Assembly: GCF_003369565.1 (NCBI RefSeq)
Contig: NZ_PIOD01000002.1
Span: 62,001 to 126,000 of the forward strand
Source of the DNA: Oceanobacillus chungangensis
Lineage (GTDB): Bacteria; Bacillota; Bacilli; Bacillales; Amphibacillaceae
Length of the DNA: 64,000 nucleotides
Reading direction: 5' to 3'
In this document: positions 27,630 through 37,105 of the stretch, piece after piece
Numbering within the stretch: the stretch's first letter is position 1
How the letters are laid out: every line of letters begins with the position of its first letter
Program-made: the position numbers and the translations under genes
The notes under the pieces: model-generated
Databases searched by the model: none
Seen by the model: the letters and a program-made list of their open reading frames with translations, nothing else
Told to the model about the DNA's origin: nothing

Positions 27630-28901
27630 ATGACACAAGGTGAAAAAATTACAGTAGAAAATGGCAATCTAAATGTACCAAACAACCCAATAATTCCTTT
27701 TATTGAAGGAGATGGAACAGGTCCAGATATTTGGGCATCTGCACAGCGCGTAATCGAAGCTGCAGTGGAAAAAGCATATAATGGTACAAAGAAAATCGAA
27801 TGGCTAGAAGTATATGCAGGCCAAAAAGCTTTTGATAAAACAGGCGAATGGCTGCCTCAAGATACACTTGATAAAATTAACGAATATAAAATAGCAATTA
27901 AAGGTCCATTAACAACACCAATTGGGGGAGGAATCCGCTCGCTTAACGTTGCATTACGCCAAGAATTAGACCTATTCACATGCTTACGTCCTGTTCGTTA
28001 CTTTGAAGGTGTACCGTCACCAGTAAAACGTCCAGAAGATGTTGATATGGTTATTTTCCGTGAGAATACAGAAGACATCTATGCAGGAATTGAATGGCAA
28101 AAAGGCTCAGATGAAGTGAAGAAAGTCATTGATTTTCTTCAAAAAGAAATGAATGTAAGTAATATTCGTTTCCCAGAGACTTCAGGTATTGGAGTTAAGC
28201 CAGTATCAGAAGAAGGAACTAAGCGTTTGGTTCGCTCTGCAATCACATATGCAATAACAGAAGGCCGTAAGAGTGTTACTTTAGTACATAAAGGTAACAT
28301 CATGAAATTTACAGAAGGTGCATTTAAGCAATGGGGATATGAAGTAGCGGAAGAAGAATTCGCAGATAAAGTCTTCACGTGGGCTGAATATGATCGCATC
28401 GTTGAGCAAGACGGAAAAGATGCAGCGAACAAAGCTCAAGATGATGCATTAGCAGCAGGTAAGATTCTTATTAAAGATTCGATTGCTGATATTTTCCTAC
28501 AACAAATTTTAACTCGTCCAAATGAGTTTGACGTTGTAGCTACGATGAACTTAAATGGAGATTATATTTCTGACGCATTAGCAGCACAGGTTGGTGGAAT
28601 TGGTATCGCTCCGGGAGCAAACATCAATTATGATACTGGACATGCTATTTTTGAAGCAACACATGGTACTGCACCAAAATACGCTGGACTTGATAAAGTA
28701 AATCCATCATCTGTTATTTTATCAGCTGTTCTTATGCTTGATCATTTAGGATGGAGAGAAGCAGGGAAATTAATTACAGATTCAATGGATAAAACAATTG
28801 CAACAAAAGTCGTCACTTACGACTTCGCACGTCTAATGGACGGTGCAACGGAAGTGAAATGCTCTGAATTCGGTTCAGAATTAATTAAGAATATGAACTA
28901 A
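27630..28901 (+). CDS. icd: Icd, NADP-dependent isocitrate dehydrogenase
   Basis: Oxidative decarboxylation of isocitrate to 2-oxoglutarate. ATG 27630 is chosen: TAGGAGG is about nine bases upstream, while the earlier in-frame ATG at 27621 touches it. This gives 423 residues, identical in length to B. subtilis Icd. Motifs: [13 protein letters not shown] near the N-terminus, [14 protein letters not shown] containing the regulatory or substrate Ser, and [20 protein letters not shown] for metal and isocitrate binding. It lies between citZ and mdh. Confidence 0.96.
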   Translation: MTQGEKITVENGNLNVPNNPIIPFIEGDGTGPDIWASAQRVIEAAVEKAYNGTKKIEWLEVYAGQKAFDKTGEWLPQDTLDKINEYKIAIKGPLTTPIGGGIRSLNVALRQELDLFTCLRPVRYFEGVPSPVKRPEDVDMVIFRENTEDIYAGIEWQKGSDEVKKVIDFLQKEMNVSNIRFPETSGIGVKPVSEEGTKRLVRSAITYAITEGRKSVTLVHKGNIMKFTEGAFKQWGYEVAEEEFADKVFTWAEYDRIVEQDGKDAANKAQDDALAAGKILIKDSIADIFLQQILTRPNEFDVVATMNLNGDYISDALAAQVGGIGIAPGANINYDTGHAIFEATHGTAPKYAGLDKVNPSSVILSAVLMLDHLGWREAGKLITDSMDKTIATKVVTYDFARLMDGATEVKCSEFGSELIKNMN

Positions 28902-28933
28902 ACATAGGAGCTAGATAAGAGGGGATAATGATC

Positions 28934-29872
28934 ATGGGAGTAAATCGTAAGAAGATTTCTGTAATCGGCTCTGGATTTACTGGAGCAACAACCGCATTTC
29001 TAATAGCACAAAAAGAATTAGGCGATGTTGTCTTAGTCGATATCCCGAATATGGAAAACCCAACAAAGGGTAAGGCGCTCGATATGGCAGAATCAGCACC
29101 TGTCCAGGGGTTTGACGCAAAAGTAATTGGAACATCAAGCTACGAAGATACTAAGGATTCCGATATAGTCATCGTTACTGCGGGCATTGCACGTAAGCCA
29201 GGCATGAGCCGAGATGATTTAGTAAATACAAATGCAAAAATCATGAAAGCAGTAGCGAGTGATGTCGTCAAGTACTCACCAAATACGACGATTATTGTTC
29301 TGACAAATCCAGTCGATGCAATGACCTATACAGTATTCAAGGAATCGGGACTACCAAAGGAACGTGTTATCGGTCAATCAGGTGTACTTGATACCGCACG
29401 TTTTCGTAGCTTTATTGCGGAAGAGTTGAACATCTCTGTCAAAGATATTACCGGATTTGTATTAGGTGGGCATGGCGACGAAATGGTACCATTGATTCGC
29501 TATTCCTATGCAGGCGGAATCCCATTAGAGACACTGATTTCTAAAGAGCGCTTAGATGAAATTGTTGCACGAACACGAACAGGCGGCGGCGAAATCGTCA
29601 ACCTACTAGGAAACGGTAGTGCGTATTATGCGCCAGCAGCCTCACTAGTGGTAATGACAGAAGCAATACTCAAAAATCAACGCCGAGTGCTCCCATCTAT
29701 TGCTTATTTAGAAGGGGAATATGGATATACTGATATTTATCTTGGTGTACCAACCATACTTGGTGAAAAGGGAATTGAGAAGATTATCGAACTCGACTTA
29801 ACAGCAGAGGAAAAAGCAGCACTTGATAAGTCCGCAGCATCTGTTAAAAGTGTGCTTAACATACTGCAATAA
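28934..29872 (+). CDS. mdh: Mdh, malate dehydrogenase
   Basis: NAD-dependent interconversion of malate and oxaloacetate. ATG 28934 gives 312 residues, matching B. subtilis Mdh, and has GAGGGG nine bases upstream; the in-frame ATG at 28928 is too close. Motifs: [17 protein letters not shown] (NAD fold), [36 protein letters not shown] with catalytic Asp/Arg, and [10 protein letters not shown] with catalytic His. It closes the citZ-icd-mdh unit in front of a strong terminator. Confidence 0.96.
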   Translation: MGVNRKKISVIGSGFTGATTAFLIAQKELGDVVLVDIPNMENPTKGKALDMAESAPVQGFDAKVIGTSSYEDTKDSDIVIVTAGIARKPGMSRDDLVNTNAKIMKAVASDVVKYSPNTTIIVLTNPVDAMTYTVFKESGLPKERVIGQSGVLDTARFRSFIAEELNISVKDITGFVLGGHGDEMVPLIRYSYAGGIPLETLISKERLDEIVARTRTGGGEIVNLLGNGSAYYAPAASLVVMTEAILKNQRRVLPSIAYLEGEYGYTDIYLGVPTILGEKGIEKIIELDLTAEEKAALDKSAASVKSVLNILQ

Positions 29873-29876
29873 AGAG

Positions 29877-29908
29877 AACCCGCTCCAATTCTGATTGGAG
29901 CGGGTTTT
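29877..29908 (+). terminator. Intrinsic terminator of citZ-icd-mdh
   Basis: AACCCGCTCCAAT pairs perfectly with ATTGGAGCGGGTT around TCTG and is followed by TTT. Confidence 0.9.
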
Positions 29909-30185
29909 AATTATCGGACAAAAAATATAGCTTTTATGATATTTCGAGCCTCTTTGCTCGATTATTTGTATGTGAGCTCCAACTTGTTTCTGGCGCGCTC
30001 CACTTCTCAACTAATAGCTCCATCCAAGTTTACAACTGCTCACTATTCATAAAATATAATTCAATTTACCAATTAATGTGTAAATTTTTATTTACAATAT
30101 CTTATTATTAATATAATACGCTTGATTCATGGTAAGATGGGGAAGAGTAATAGATTTTGTGTTTTTGTACTATGATAGTAAAAAT

Positions 30186-30252
30186 ACTTTATTACTACAG
30201 AAGTGAAACTAAGGCTGTTACCAAAAGCTGTGGTTATACCTTAGTTGACTAA
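30186..30252 (+). repeat. Family A dispersed repeat upstream of phoP
   Basis: TTATTACTACAGAAGTGAAACTAAGGCTGTTACC-type sequence, then ACCTTAGTTGACTAA, in family order. CTAAGG and CCTTAG form the closing stem. It ends 29 bases before the phoP start. The rest of the 409-base mdh-phoP gap is AT-rich with only a weak TTTACA/TATAAT pair (15-base spacer, about 30092-30118). Confidence 0.65.
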
Positions 30253-30281
30253 GAAAGAGTATATTATAGGGGGTTTCTTAC

Positions 30282-30977
30282 TTGAGTCAGAAAATATTAA
30301 TCGTAGATGATGAAAAACCAATTGTTACACTTTTGAATTATAATGTCGAAAAGGCTGGTTTTTCAACAGACATAGCATATGATGGCTTAGAAGCAATCCA
30401 AAAGGCAGAGAATAATGAGTATGATTTAATTATTCTTGATTTGATGCTTCCTGAGATGGATGGAATGGAAGTTTGCAAGCATTTAAGAAATAATCGAAAT
30501 GAGACACCAATCTTAATGCTGACTGCGAAGGATGATGAGTTCGATAAAGTTCTTGGCCTGGAACTAGGTGCTGATGATTATTTAACGAAACCATTTAGTC
30601 CTAAAGAGGTTGTTGCGAGGGTTAAGGCAATTTTACGCAGAACGAAAAAATCGACACAAACGAGTTTTAATAAATTAAAGGTTGGCGATTTAACGATTTT
30701 CCCGGAAAGATATGAAGCAGAGGTTAATTCCAATGTGATTACATTTACGAGAAAAGAATTTGAGTTATTATTTTACTTAGCGAATAATAAGGGGAAGGTA
30801 ATTTCTAGAGACCAATTGCTTAGCGGAGTATGGGATTATGATTTTGTTGGCGATACACGGATTGTTGACGTGCATATTAGCCATTTGCGCGATAAAATCG
30901 AACCTAATTCAAAGAAACCTATCTACATCAAAACGGTTCGCGGACTTGGCTATAAATTAGAGGATCCTAACCAATGA
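30282..30977 (+). CDS. phoP: PhoP, phosphate-starvation response regulator
   Basis: OmpR/PhoB-type response regulator of 231 residues. The receiver domain (about 1-120) has acidic pocket DD at 9-10, phospho-acceptor Asp53 in LDLMLPEMDG and Lys in DDYLTKPFSP. The C-terminal winged helix (about 130-228) has RVVDVHISHLRDKIE-like and VRGLGYKLE sequences. The start is TTG 30282 behind AGGGGG. It overlaps phoR by four bases (ATGA). By position after mdh and before polA it matches B. subtilis phoP, the phosphate regulator. Confidence 0.93.
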   Translation: MSQKILIVDDEKPIVTLLNYNVEKAGFSTDIAYDGLEAIQKAENNEYDLIILDLMLPEMDGMEVCKHLRNNRNETPILMLTAKDDEFDKVLGLELGADDYLTKPFSPKEVVARVKAILRRTKKSTQTSFNKLKVGDLTIFPERYEAEVNSNVITFTRKEFELLFYLANNKGKVISRDQLLSGVWDYDFVGDTRIVDVHISHLRDKIEPNSKKPIYIKTVRGLGYKLEDPNQ

Positions 30978-32335
30978 GTAATTTGTTTCAAAAGCCACTG
31001 TTCACATATGTAGTTATGTTGTTCTTCATTGTGCTTGGTACTGGTGTTTTACTCATTCCCTTTACGGATAACTACCTTGCATTAGCAATCGTATTGACTA
31101 TTGAGTATATTATTTTTTTAAACATGATATCGTACTTTTCGCGGATTTTAATTAAGCCAGTTGAAAAGGCAATCGATACGATGGAAGAGATTCAAAAGGG
31201 GAACTATGGCGTAAGATTACAAAATGGCCCGACAATGGTTGGAACATTAAATACAAAAATAAATGGACTTGCCAGTCACTTGAACCAGCTTGCAACGAAG
31301 AAGAATTTACGATTAGAGCAACTGAATACACTAGTGAATAATACCGAAAGCAGTTTAATCCTGATTGATGAAAGAGGATTTATTCAGCTTATTAATACAA
31401 AATTTATCAATATGTTTGGCGGAAAAGCAGAGAATTATCTTTCTCAGCTATATTACGATGTATTAGAAAATGAGGCATGTATTAAAGCAGTGCAAAAGGC
31501 TTTTGTATCGGAGAATAGTATTAAGGAATCCTTTACCCATTACATAGGAATCAAAAAATTATATTACGAAATATCTGGTATCCCGATTTTCAATGATCAA
31601 AATAATTTAAAGGGTGCCGTGCTCGTCATACGAGATATAACGGATTTAAAAAAATTAGAATCGATGCGCAAGGATTTCGTTGCGAATGTGTCTCATGAAC
31701 TGAGAACACCGATTACATCGATGAAGGGCTTTGCTGAGACGTTGCTTGATGGTGGTATGAGCAATGAGGAAACAACACGGGAGTTTCTAAGGATTATCTA
31801 TAATGAAAGTCATCGGATGCAGCTATTAATCGAAGATCTGCTTACACTATCAAGGCTTGAAAATGAGAATTTCCGTCTCGTATTGAATACGATAAATGTA
31901 AAGGATATTACACAAGATATCATCCCGACCTTTATGTATCATGCTGAAGCGAAAAAACTCACCTTACATGTGGACATAGAAGAAAATGTTGTGTTTAAAG
32001 CGGATAAAGAGCGCGTAAAACAAATTTTTATTAATCTTATAGATAATGCAATTAATTATACGCCAGAGAACGGACATATTTATTTGAAAGTTGAAAAGCA
32101 GGAAGAATATGTGCATATCAATGTGTCAGATACAGGGATAGGGATCGATAAAGAAAAAATTCCGAGAATTTTTGAACGCTTTTACCGTGTTGATAAAGCT
32201 AGGAGTAGAAACACCGGTGGAACAGGACTTGGACTTGCAATAATAAAGCATATTGTCGAGGTTCATGAAGGAGAAATTGAAATTGAAAGTGAAGTAAATA
32301 AAGGGACAAGCATGCATGTATACTTGCCGCTTTAA
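30974..32335 (+). CDS. phoR: PhoR, sensor histidine kinase lacking the large extracytoplasmic domain
   Basis: Partner kinase of PhoP. It is 453 residues against about 580 in B. subtilis. Two transmembrane helices (about 9-28 and 33-54) are separated by only a few residues, so the usual extracytoplasmic sensor domain is absent. Then HAMP (about 55-108), PAS (about 112-215), HisKA with His241 in NVSHELRTP, and an HATPase domain with LIDNAINYTPENG (N box), DTGIGID (G1) and GGTGLGLAI (G2). This is a compact, intact reading frame, not a frameshift product. A terminator follows. Confidence 0.92.
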   Translation: MSNLFQKPLFTYVVMLFFIVLGTGVLLIPFTDNYLALAIVLTIEYIIFLNMISYFSRILIKPVEKAIDTMEEIQKGNYGVRLQNGPTMVGTLNTKINGLASHLNQLATKKNLRLEQLNTLVNNTESSLILIDERGFIQLINTKFINMFGGKAENYLSQLYYDVLENEACIKAVQKAFVSENSIKESFTHYIGIKKLYYEISGIPIFNDQNNLKGAVLVIRDITDLKKLESMRKDFVANVSHELRTPITSMKGFAETLLDGGMSNEETTREFLRIIYNESHRMQLLIEDLLTLSRLENENFRLVLNTINVKDITQDIIPTFMYHAEAKKLTLHVDIEENVVFKADKERVKQIFINLIDNAINYTPENGHIYLKVEKQEEYVHINVSDTGIGIDKEKIPRIFERFYRVDKARSRNTGGTGLGLAIIKHIVEVHEGEIEIESEVNKGTSMHVYLPL

Positions 32336-32343
32336 TAATGAAT

Positions 32344-32384
32344 AAAGAGCATCCTCTAAATTTATGAGGATGTTTCTTTATTAG
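32344..32384 (+). terminator. Intrinsic terminator of phoPR
   Basis: AAAGAGCATCCTC pairs with GAGGATGTTTCTTT (minor mismatches) around about ten bases; T-rich 3' flank. Confidence 0.75.
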
Positions 32385-32574
32385 CGGAGGCTATTTTCTT
32401 ATTGTAGTTATCTCGATTAAAGAACTATGAAAAGTTAACTATGTTTATTTCAGTTAATAACAGTTGAGTCCTTTGGGCACTGCTTCAGGTTACTGTTACA
32501 ATCAACTACATAAGATAGGAATTGCCATTTCATCTTTATAGAAAGATAGAAGAACAATAGCAATTGCTCATTTC

Positions 32575-32753
32575 CGGCGGAAGAAATACACGAAGACTCC
32601 TCGAAAATAAAGGACAATTTGTCTGATTGCGATGCAATGCTGCCAAAGCCTTCCTTGTCCTGCGGGAAGAAGAGCCTAGATGGGAATACGAAGTGCGACA
32701 GCACGAGTAGGCTCACCTGCTCCCCGCAGAAAGCGAAGTGTATTTCTGAAGCG
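32575..32753 (+). repeat. Family B dispersed repeat with 60-base insertion
   Basis: Terminal inverted ends GAAATACAC (32583-32591) and GTGTATTTC (32738-32746), as in the copy at 24169. The conserved GAAGACTCCT/GCGGGA junction is split by 32602-32661. TCCT is present at both sides of the insert, like a 4-bp target duplication. The 518-base phoR-polA gap contains nothing else recognised. Confidence 0.75.
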
Positions 32754-32853
32754 ACTGGCCCTAAAATTAACCCTACATTACTAAAATTTTTCTTTTCATA
32801 GGCGACAATGATAAAATAGCTTTAATGATAATTTTTTTGGAGGAATTGAATTT

Positions 32854-35490
32854 ATGACGAATAAATTAGTTTTAATGGACGGAAACAGTTTAATCTATCG
32901 CGCTTTTTTTGCTTTACCGCTTTTAAATAATGATAAAGGGGTATACACGAATGCTGTTTACGGATTTACTACGATGCTGCTGCGAATGCTAGAGGAAGAA
33001 AAGCCTACACATTTGCTGGTAGCATTCGATGCGGGGAAAACAACATTTCGTCATTCAACTTATAAGGAATATAAAGGCGGCAGACAGAAGACACCGTCAG
33101 AGTTATCGGAGCAGTTTCCAATTTTAAAGGAAGTGCTTGATGCATTTGGAATTAAGCATTATCAGCTCGATCAATATGAAGCGGATGATATTATTGGTAC
33201 CCTTTCAAAACAAGCAAGGGATAATGGCTTTGACGTAACGGTTATCTCTGGTGATAAGGATATGCTGCAGCTCGTCGATGATACTGTTACAGTCAGTGTA
33301 ACGAAAAAAGGAATTAGTGAGGTTGAAAAATATACACCAGCCTATATGCTGGAAAAAATGGAATTAACGCCAGAACAAATCATTGATTTAAAAGCATTAA
33401 TGGGCGATAGCTCCGATAATATTCCAGGTGTTCCAGGTGTTGGTGAAAAAACAGCGACTAAACTATTAAAGCAGTACGAAACATTAGAAGAAGTATATGC
33501 ACATCTGGACGAGGTTAGTGGTAAGAAGCTGAAGGAAAATCTTGAAACCTATAGAGATGATGCATTTATGAGTAAGGAGCTCGTGACGATTAATTGTGAA
33601 TCGCCAATAGAGGTAACGGTTGATGATGCAAATTATTCAGAGTACAAACCGAATCAGATTAGCGGGATTTTTAAAGAATTAGGCTTCCAATCGCTGCTAA
33701 ATAAAATGGCTGGTGCAGATGGTGTGGAAGAAACAACAGTTAGTTTAGATGAAATCGACTATACAATTGTTGAAGAAATCAGTGGCGATATGTTTACTGG
33801 TAAAGAAGCAGTTGTAATTGAGATGCTCGGTGAGAACTACCATCAAGCAGCGATTGAGGGTTTTGGTATTGTAAATGAAAAGGCAGCTTACTTTATACCG
33901 ACAGAGCTTGCGATAAAGTCGGACATCTTTAAAGAATGGGCCGAGAACGAGAGCAAGAAGAAATATGTTTTCGATGCGAAGAAAACTCTTGTCGCTTTAT
34001 TACGATATGACATCCATATTAAAGGAATTAGATTTGATATGCTGCTTGCATCTTACTTGTTAAATCCATCAGAAAATAATCATGATATCCCAGCAATATC
34101 AACTAGAATGGGTAAAACAATGGCGCAATCTGATGAAGAGATTTACGGTAAGGGGGCGAAGCAGAAGGTTCCAGAAGAAGCGGTATTAGCCGAGCATATT
34201 GCAAGGAAGACGCATGCACTCTTTGCCATGCAGCCAGAAATGGAAGAATTGCTTGAAGAGAATGAACAAGCAGATTTATTACTTGATTTGGAAATGCCAC
34301 TCGCACTTATTTTAGGCGAAATGGAGTCTCAAGGTGTCTTAGTAGATAAAAGTCGACTCGAAGAAATGGGAGTAGATTTAAAAGGAAGATTAGCAAATCT
34401 TGAAAAGGAAATTTACGAGTTAGCTGGGGAAGAATTTAATTTAAATTCACCGAAACAGCTCGGGCCAATCCTATTTGAGAAATTAGAACTACCAGTAATT
34501 AAGAAAACGAAAACTGGCTATTCTACTGCTGCAGATGTACTTGAACAACTAGAAACCGAGCATGAAATCATTCCGAAGATTTTATTATATCGTCAATTAG
34601 GGAAGCTGCAATCCACCTATATCGAAGGACTTTTAAAGGTAGTAAATAAGGACACAAGTAAAATTCATACACGCTATAATCAAGCATTGACACAAACAGG
34701 GAGACTCAGTTCGATTGATCCGAATCTGCAAAACATCCCGATTCGCTTGGAAGAGGGCAGGAAGATCCGTCGTGCATTTGTACCATCAGAGAAAGATTGG
34801 ATTATGTTTGCAGCCGATTATTCGCAAATTGAATTACGTGTGCTTGCCCATATTGCGAAGGATGAGAAATTAATTGCTGCATTTAAGAGTGATCTCGACA
34901 TTCATACACAAACGGCGATGGAAGTCTTTCATGTAGAAAAAGACGAAGTAACATCGAATATGCGACGCCAAGCAAAGGCCGTTAACTTTGGAATTGTGTA
35001 TGGAATAAGTGATTATGGCCTTTCCCAAAACCTGGGGATTACACGAAAAGAAGCAAAAAACTTTATTGATCGCTATTTTGATATCTATCCTGATGTGAAG
35101 CAATATATGGAAGATATCGTCCAGGAAGCGAAGCAGCATGGCTATGTGAAAACAATTATGAATCGCCGTCGCTACCTGCCAGATATTACGAGCAGAAACT
35201 TTAATTTAAGAAGCTTTGCAGAACGGACCGCAATGAATACGCCAATCCAAGGCAGTGCAGCAGATATTATTAAAAAAGCCATGATTGACTTGGATGCGAA
35301 ACTAAAAGAAGAGAAGCTGCAAGCACGGATGCTCCTTCAAGTACATGATGAATTGATTTTAGAAGCACCTAAAGAAGAAATTGAGAAATTAAAAGAAATA
35401 GTCCCAGCTATGATGGAAAATACCGTTGAATTAATTGTCCCACTCAAGGTCGATTATTCTTACGGAGATAGCTGGTTTGATGCAAAATAA
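32854..35490 (+). CDS. polA: PolA, DNA polymerase I
   Basis: Repair and Okazaki-fragment polymerase of 878 residues (B. subtilis 880). The N-terminal 5'-3' exonuclease/flap domain (about 1-290) has SGDKDMLQL and GDSSDNIPGVPGVG. The central 3'-5' exonuclease-like domain (about 300-470) lacks the usual DxE catalytic pair, so proofreading is predicted absent, as in other Bacillus PolA. Polymerase domain: motif A DYSQIELRVLAH, motif B RRQAKAVNFGIVYG, motif C QVHDELILE. GGAGG precedes the ATG. mutM and coaE follow with 12 and 13 bases between, a repair-linked operon. Confidence 0.97.
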   Translation: MTNKLVLMDGNSLIYRAFFALPLLNNDKGVYTNAVYGFTTMLLRMLEEEKPTHLLVAFDAGKTTFRHSTYKEYKGGRQKTPSELSEQFPILKEVLDAFGIKHYQLDQYEADDIIGTLSKQARDNGFDVTVISGDKDMLQLVDDTVTVSVTKKGISEVEKYTPAYMLEKMELTPEQIIDLKALMGDSSDNIPGVPGVGEKTATKLLKQYETLEEVYAHLDEVSGKKLKENLETYRDDAFMSKELVTINCESPIEVTVDDANYSEYKPNQISGIFKELGFQSLLNKMAGADGVEETTVSLDEIDYTIVEEISGDMFTGKEAVVIEMLGENYHQAAIEGFGIVNEKAAYFIPTELAIKSDIFKEWAENESKKKYVFDAKKTLVALLRYDIHIKGIRFDMLLASYLLNPSENNHDIPAISTRMGKTMAQSDEEIYGKGAKQKVPEEAVLAEHIARKTHALFAMQPEMEELLEENEQADLLLDLEMPLALILGEMESQGVLVDKSRLEEMGVDLKGRLANLEKEIYELAGEEFNLNSPKQLGPILFEKLELPVIKKTKTGYSTAADVLEQLETEHEIIPKILLYRQLGKLQSTYIEGLLKVVNKDTSKIHTRYNQALTQTGRLSSIDPNLQNIPIRLEEGRKIRRAFVPSEKDWIMFAADYSQIELRVLAHIAKDEKLIAAFKSDLDIHTQTAMEVFHVEKDEVTSNMRRQAKAVNFGIVYGISDYGLSQNLGITRKEAKNFIDRYFDIYPDVKQYMEDIVQEAKQHGYVKTIMNRRRYLPDITSRNFNLRSFAERTAMNTPIQGSAADIIKKAMIDLDAKLKEEKLQARMLLQVHDELILEAPKEEIEKLKEIVPAMMENTVELIVPLKVDYSYGDSWFDAK

Positions 35491-35502
35491 GGGGAATGAA
35501 GA

Positions 35503-36330
35503 ATGCCAGAATTACCAGAAGTAGAAACAATTAAAAGCACATTAAAAACGCTAGTACTAGGTAAAACAATTGAAAATATAACCGTAAACTGGTCAAAGAT
35601 TATTAAAGAGCCAGATGATATTGCCTTATTTAAACAGCTTTTAATTGGCGAAACGATTCGTGATATGACAAGAAGAGGAAAGTTCCTCCTCTTTCATTTC
35701 GATCATTATGTCCTTGTATCTCATTTACGGATGGAAGGGAAGTATAGTGTAAACGCTAAGGATGAGCCAGTGAAAAAGCATACCCATGTTATCTTTTCTT
35801 TTACAGATGGAGAAGAATTACGATATAACGATGTTCGGAAATTTGGAACGATGCATGTTTTCCCTAAAGGAGAAGAATTGCTTCATGATCCATTGAAGAA
35901 ATTAGGTCCAGAACCGTTTGATGCGGCTTTTACGTTTGAATACTTTTCAGAGAGGCTTAGAAAAACCGAAAGAGTGATCAAGCAAGTACTGCTCGATCAA
36001 ACAATCGTTACTGGCCTTGGCAATATTTACGTTGATGAAACGCTTTTTAAAGCGGGGGTTCATCCATTAAAACCTGCGAGTCAATTATCGGACAATGAAG
36101 TGAAACAAATTCAGGCTGCAGCAATCAAGACTCTAAGCGATGCGGTTAAGCAAGGTGGAACAACCATTCGATCCTATGTGAATGGAAATGGTGAGATGGG
36201 AATGTTCCAGCAAGAATTATTCGTATATGGACAAGAAGGAACTGCATGCAAGTATTGTGGTGACGAAATTGTCAAATCAAAGGTTGGCGGACGCGGAACC
36301 CATATTTGTCCAACATGCCAGAAACAATAA
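35503..36330 (+). CDS. mutM: MutM, formamidopyrimidine-DNA glycosylase (Fpg)
   Basis: Excises 8-oxoguanine and ring-opened purines, with AP-lyase activity. It is 275 residues. It starts MPELPEVETI, with the catalytic N-terminal Pro and Glu exposed after Met removal. The conserved Lys is in RRGKFLLF (about 58), a helix-two-turn-helix region follows, and a C-terminal zinc finger has CxxC (CKYC) and CxxC (CPTC). It lies directly after polA and before coaE, as in many Bacillales. Confidence 0.96.
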   Translation: MPELPEVETIKSTLKTLVLGKTIENITVNWSKIIKEPDDIALFKQLLIGETIRDMTRRGKFLLFHFDHYVLVSHLRMEGKYSVNAKDEPVKKHTHVIFSFTDGEELRYNDVRKFGTMHVFPKGEELLHDPLKKLGPEPFDAAFTFEYFSERLRKTERVIKQVLLDQTIVTGLGNIYVDETLFKAGVHPLKPASQLSDNEVKQIQAAAIKTLSDAVKQGGTTIRSYVNGNGEMGMFQQELFVYGQEGTACKYCGDEIVKSKVGGRGTHICPTCQKQ

Positions 36331-36343
36331 GAGGTGAATGAAA

Positions 36344-36943
36344 TTGACGCTCGTGATTGGCTTAACAGGCAGCATTGCTAGTGGGAAAAGCACTGTCTCC
36401 CTTATGTTCGATGACTTCAAGATTCCAGTCATCGATGCTGATAAAGTCGCAAGGGACGTAGTAGAACCGAGTAAACCGGCATATAAAGGAATTGTAGCGG
36501 AATTTGGCGAAGCAATTTTGAGAGAAGACCAAACTTTGGACAGGAAGAGGCTAGGTTCGATTATCTTTTCCGATGACGAAAAGCGGTTGACGTTAAATAG
36601 CATCGTTCATCCAGAGGTTAGAAAAAAGATGATAGCCGAGCGGGATGCGCTAATTGCTGAAGGCGAACGCTGTATTGTACTCGATATACCGTTATTATTC
36701 GAGAGCAATTTAACGGCGTTAGTAGATAAGACAATTGTTGTCTATGTCGATGAACATGTTCAATTACAACGTCTAATGGAGAGAGATGGCCTAGAGGAGC
36801 AAGAGTCAAAGCAACGAATCGCTTCCCAGTTTCCAGTAAAAGAAAAAGCAAAGCTGGCCAATGCAATTATTAATAATAACGGCAGTAAACAAGAATCGTA
36901 TGAACAGCTGGAAAAAATATTAACCGATTGGCAAATAAACTAA
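36344..36943 (+). CDS. coaE: CoaE, dephospho-CoA kinase
   Basis: Last step of CoA synthesis, phosphorylating the ribose 3'-OH of dephospho-CoA. P-loop GLTGSIASGKST lies near the N-terminus, with the LID and CoA-binding regions (DADKVARDVV, VVLDIPLLFES-like) following. Start choice: TTG 36344 has GAGGTG seven bases upstream and gives MTLVIGLTG, the family N-terminus and about 199 residues. The ATG at 36338 almost touches the ribosome binding site. A terminator follows immediately. Confidence 0.94.
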   Translation: MTLVIGLTGSIASGKSTVSLMFDDFKIPVIDADKVARDVVEPSKPAYKGIVAEFGEAILREDQTLDRKRLGSIIFSDDEKRLTLNSIVHPEVRKKMIAERDALIAEGERCIVLDIPLLFESNLTALVDKTIVVYVDEHVQLQRLMERDGLEEQESKQRIASQFPVKEKAKLANAIINNNGSKQESYEQLEKILTDWQIN

Positions 36944-36977
36944 AAGAAGGGCTCAATTTTGGAGCCCTTCTTTTTTT
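36944..36977 (+). terminator. Intrinsic terminator of polA-mutM-coaE
   Basis: AAGAAGGGCTC pairs with GAGCCCTTCTT around AATTTTG and is followed by seven T's. Confidence 0.9.
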
Positions 36978-37043
36978 CGCTAGAAAAGAGAAGATAATAC
37001 CTTAATTTATAAAAAACATTAAAATAAGTAACATTATTATTTA

Positions 37044-37090
37044 AATATGTTATACTAATTGTGATAATATAGTTTTGAGTATAACATATT
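37044..37090 (+). promoter_or_regulatory. Two inverted CcpN-type boxes at the gapB promoter
   Basis: AATATGTTATACT (37044-37056) and AGTATAACATATT (37078-37090) are perfect inverted repeats. Each contains TATGTTATACT, which fits the CcpN consensus TRTGHYATAYW as I recall it. Their centres are about 34 bases apart, roughly three helical turns. The left arm contains a possible -10 (TATACT) with GTAACA 17 bases upstream. CcpN represses gapB and pckA on glucose in B. subtilis. Confidence 0.7.
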
Positions 37091-37105
37091 GGGGGTTCGA
37101 TCGAA

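Noticed and set aside
32619-32801. 60-codon open frame upstream of polA
   Set aside because: It runs through a family B repeat and its insert and has no ribosome site.
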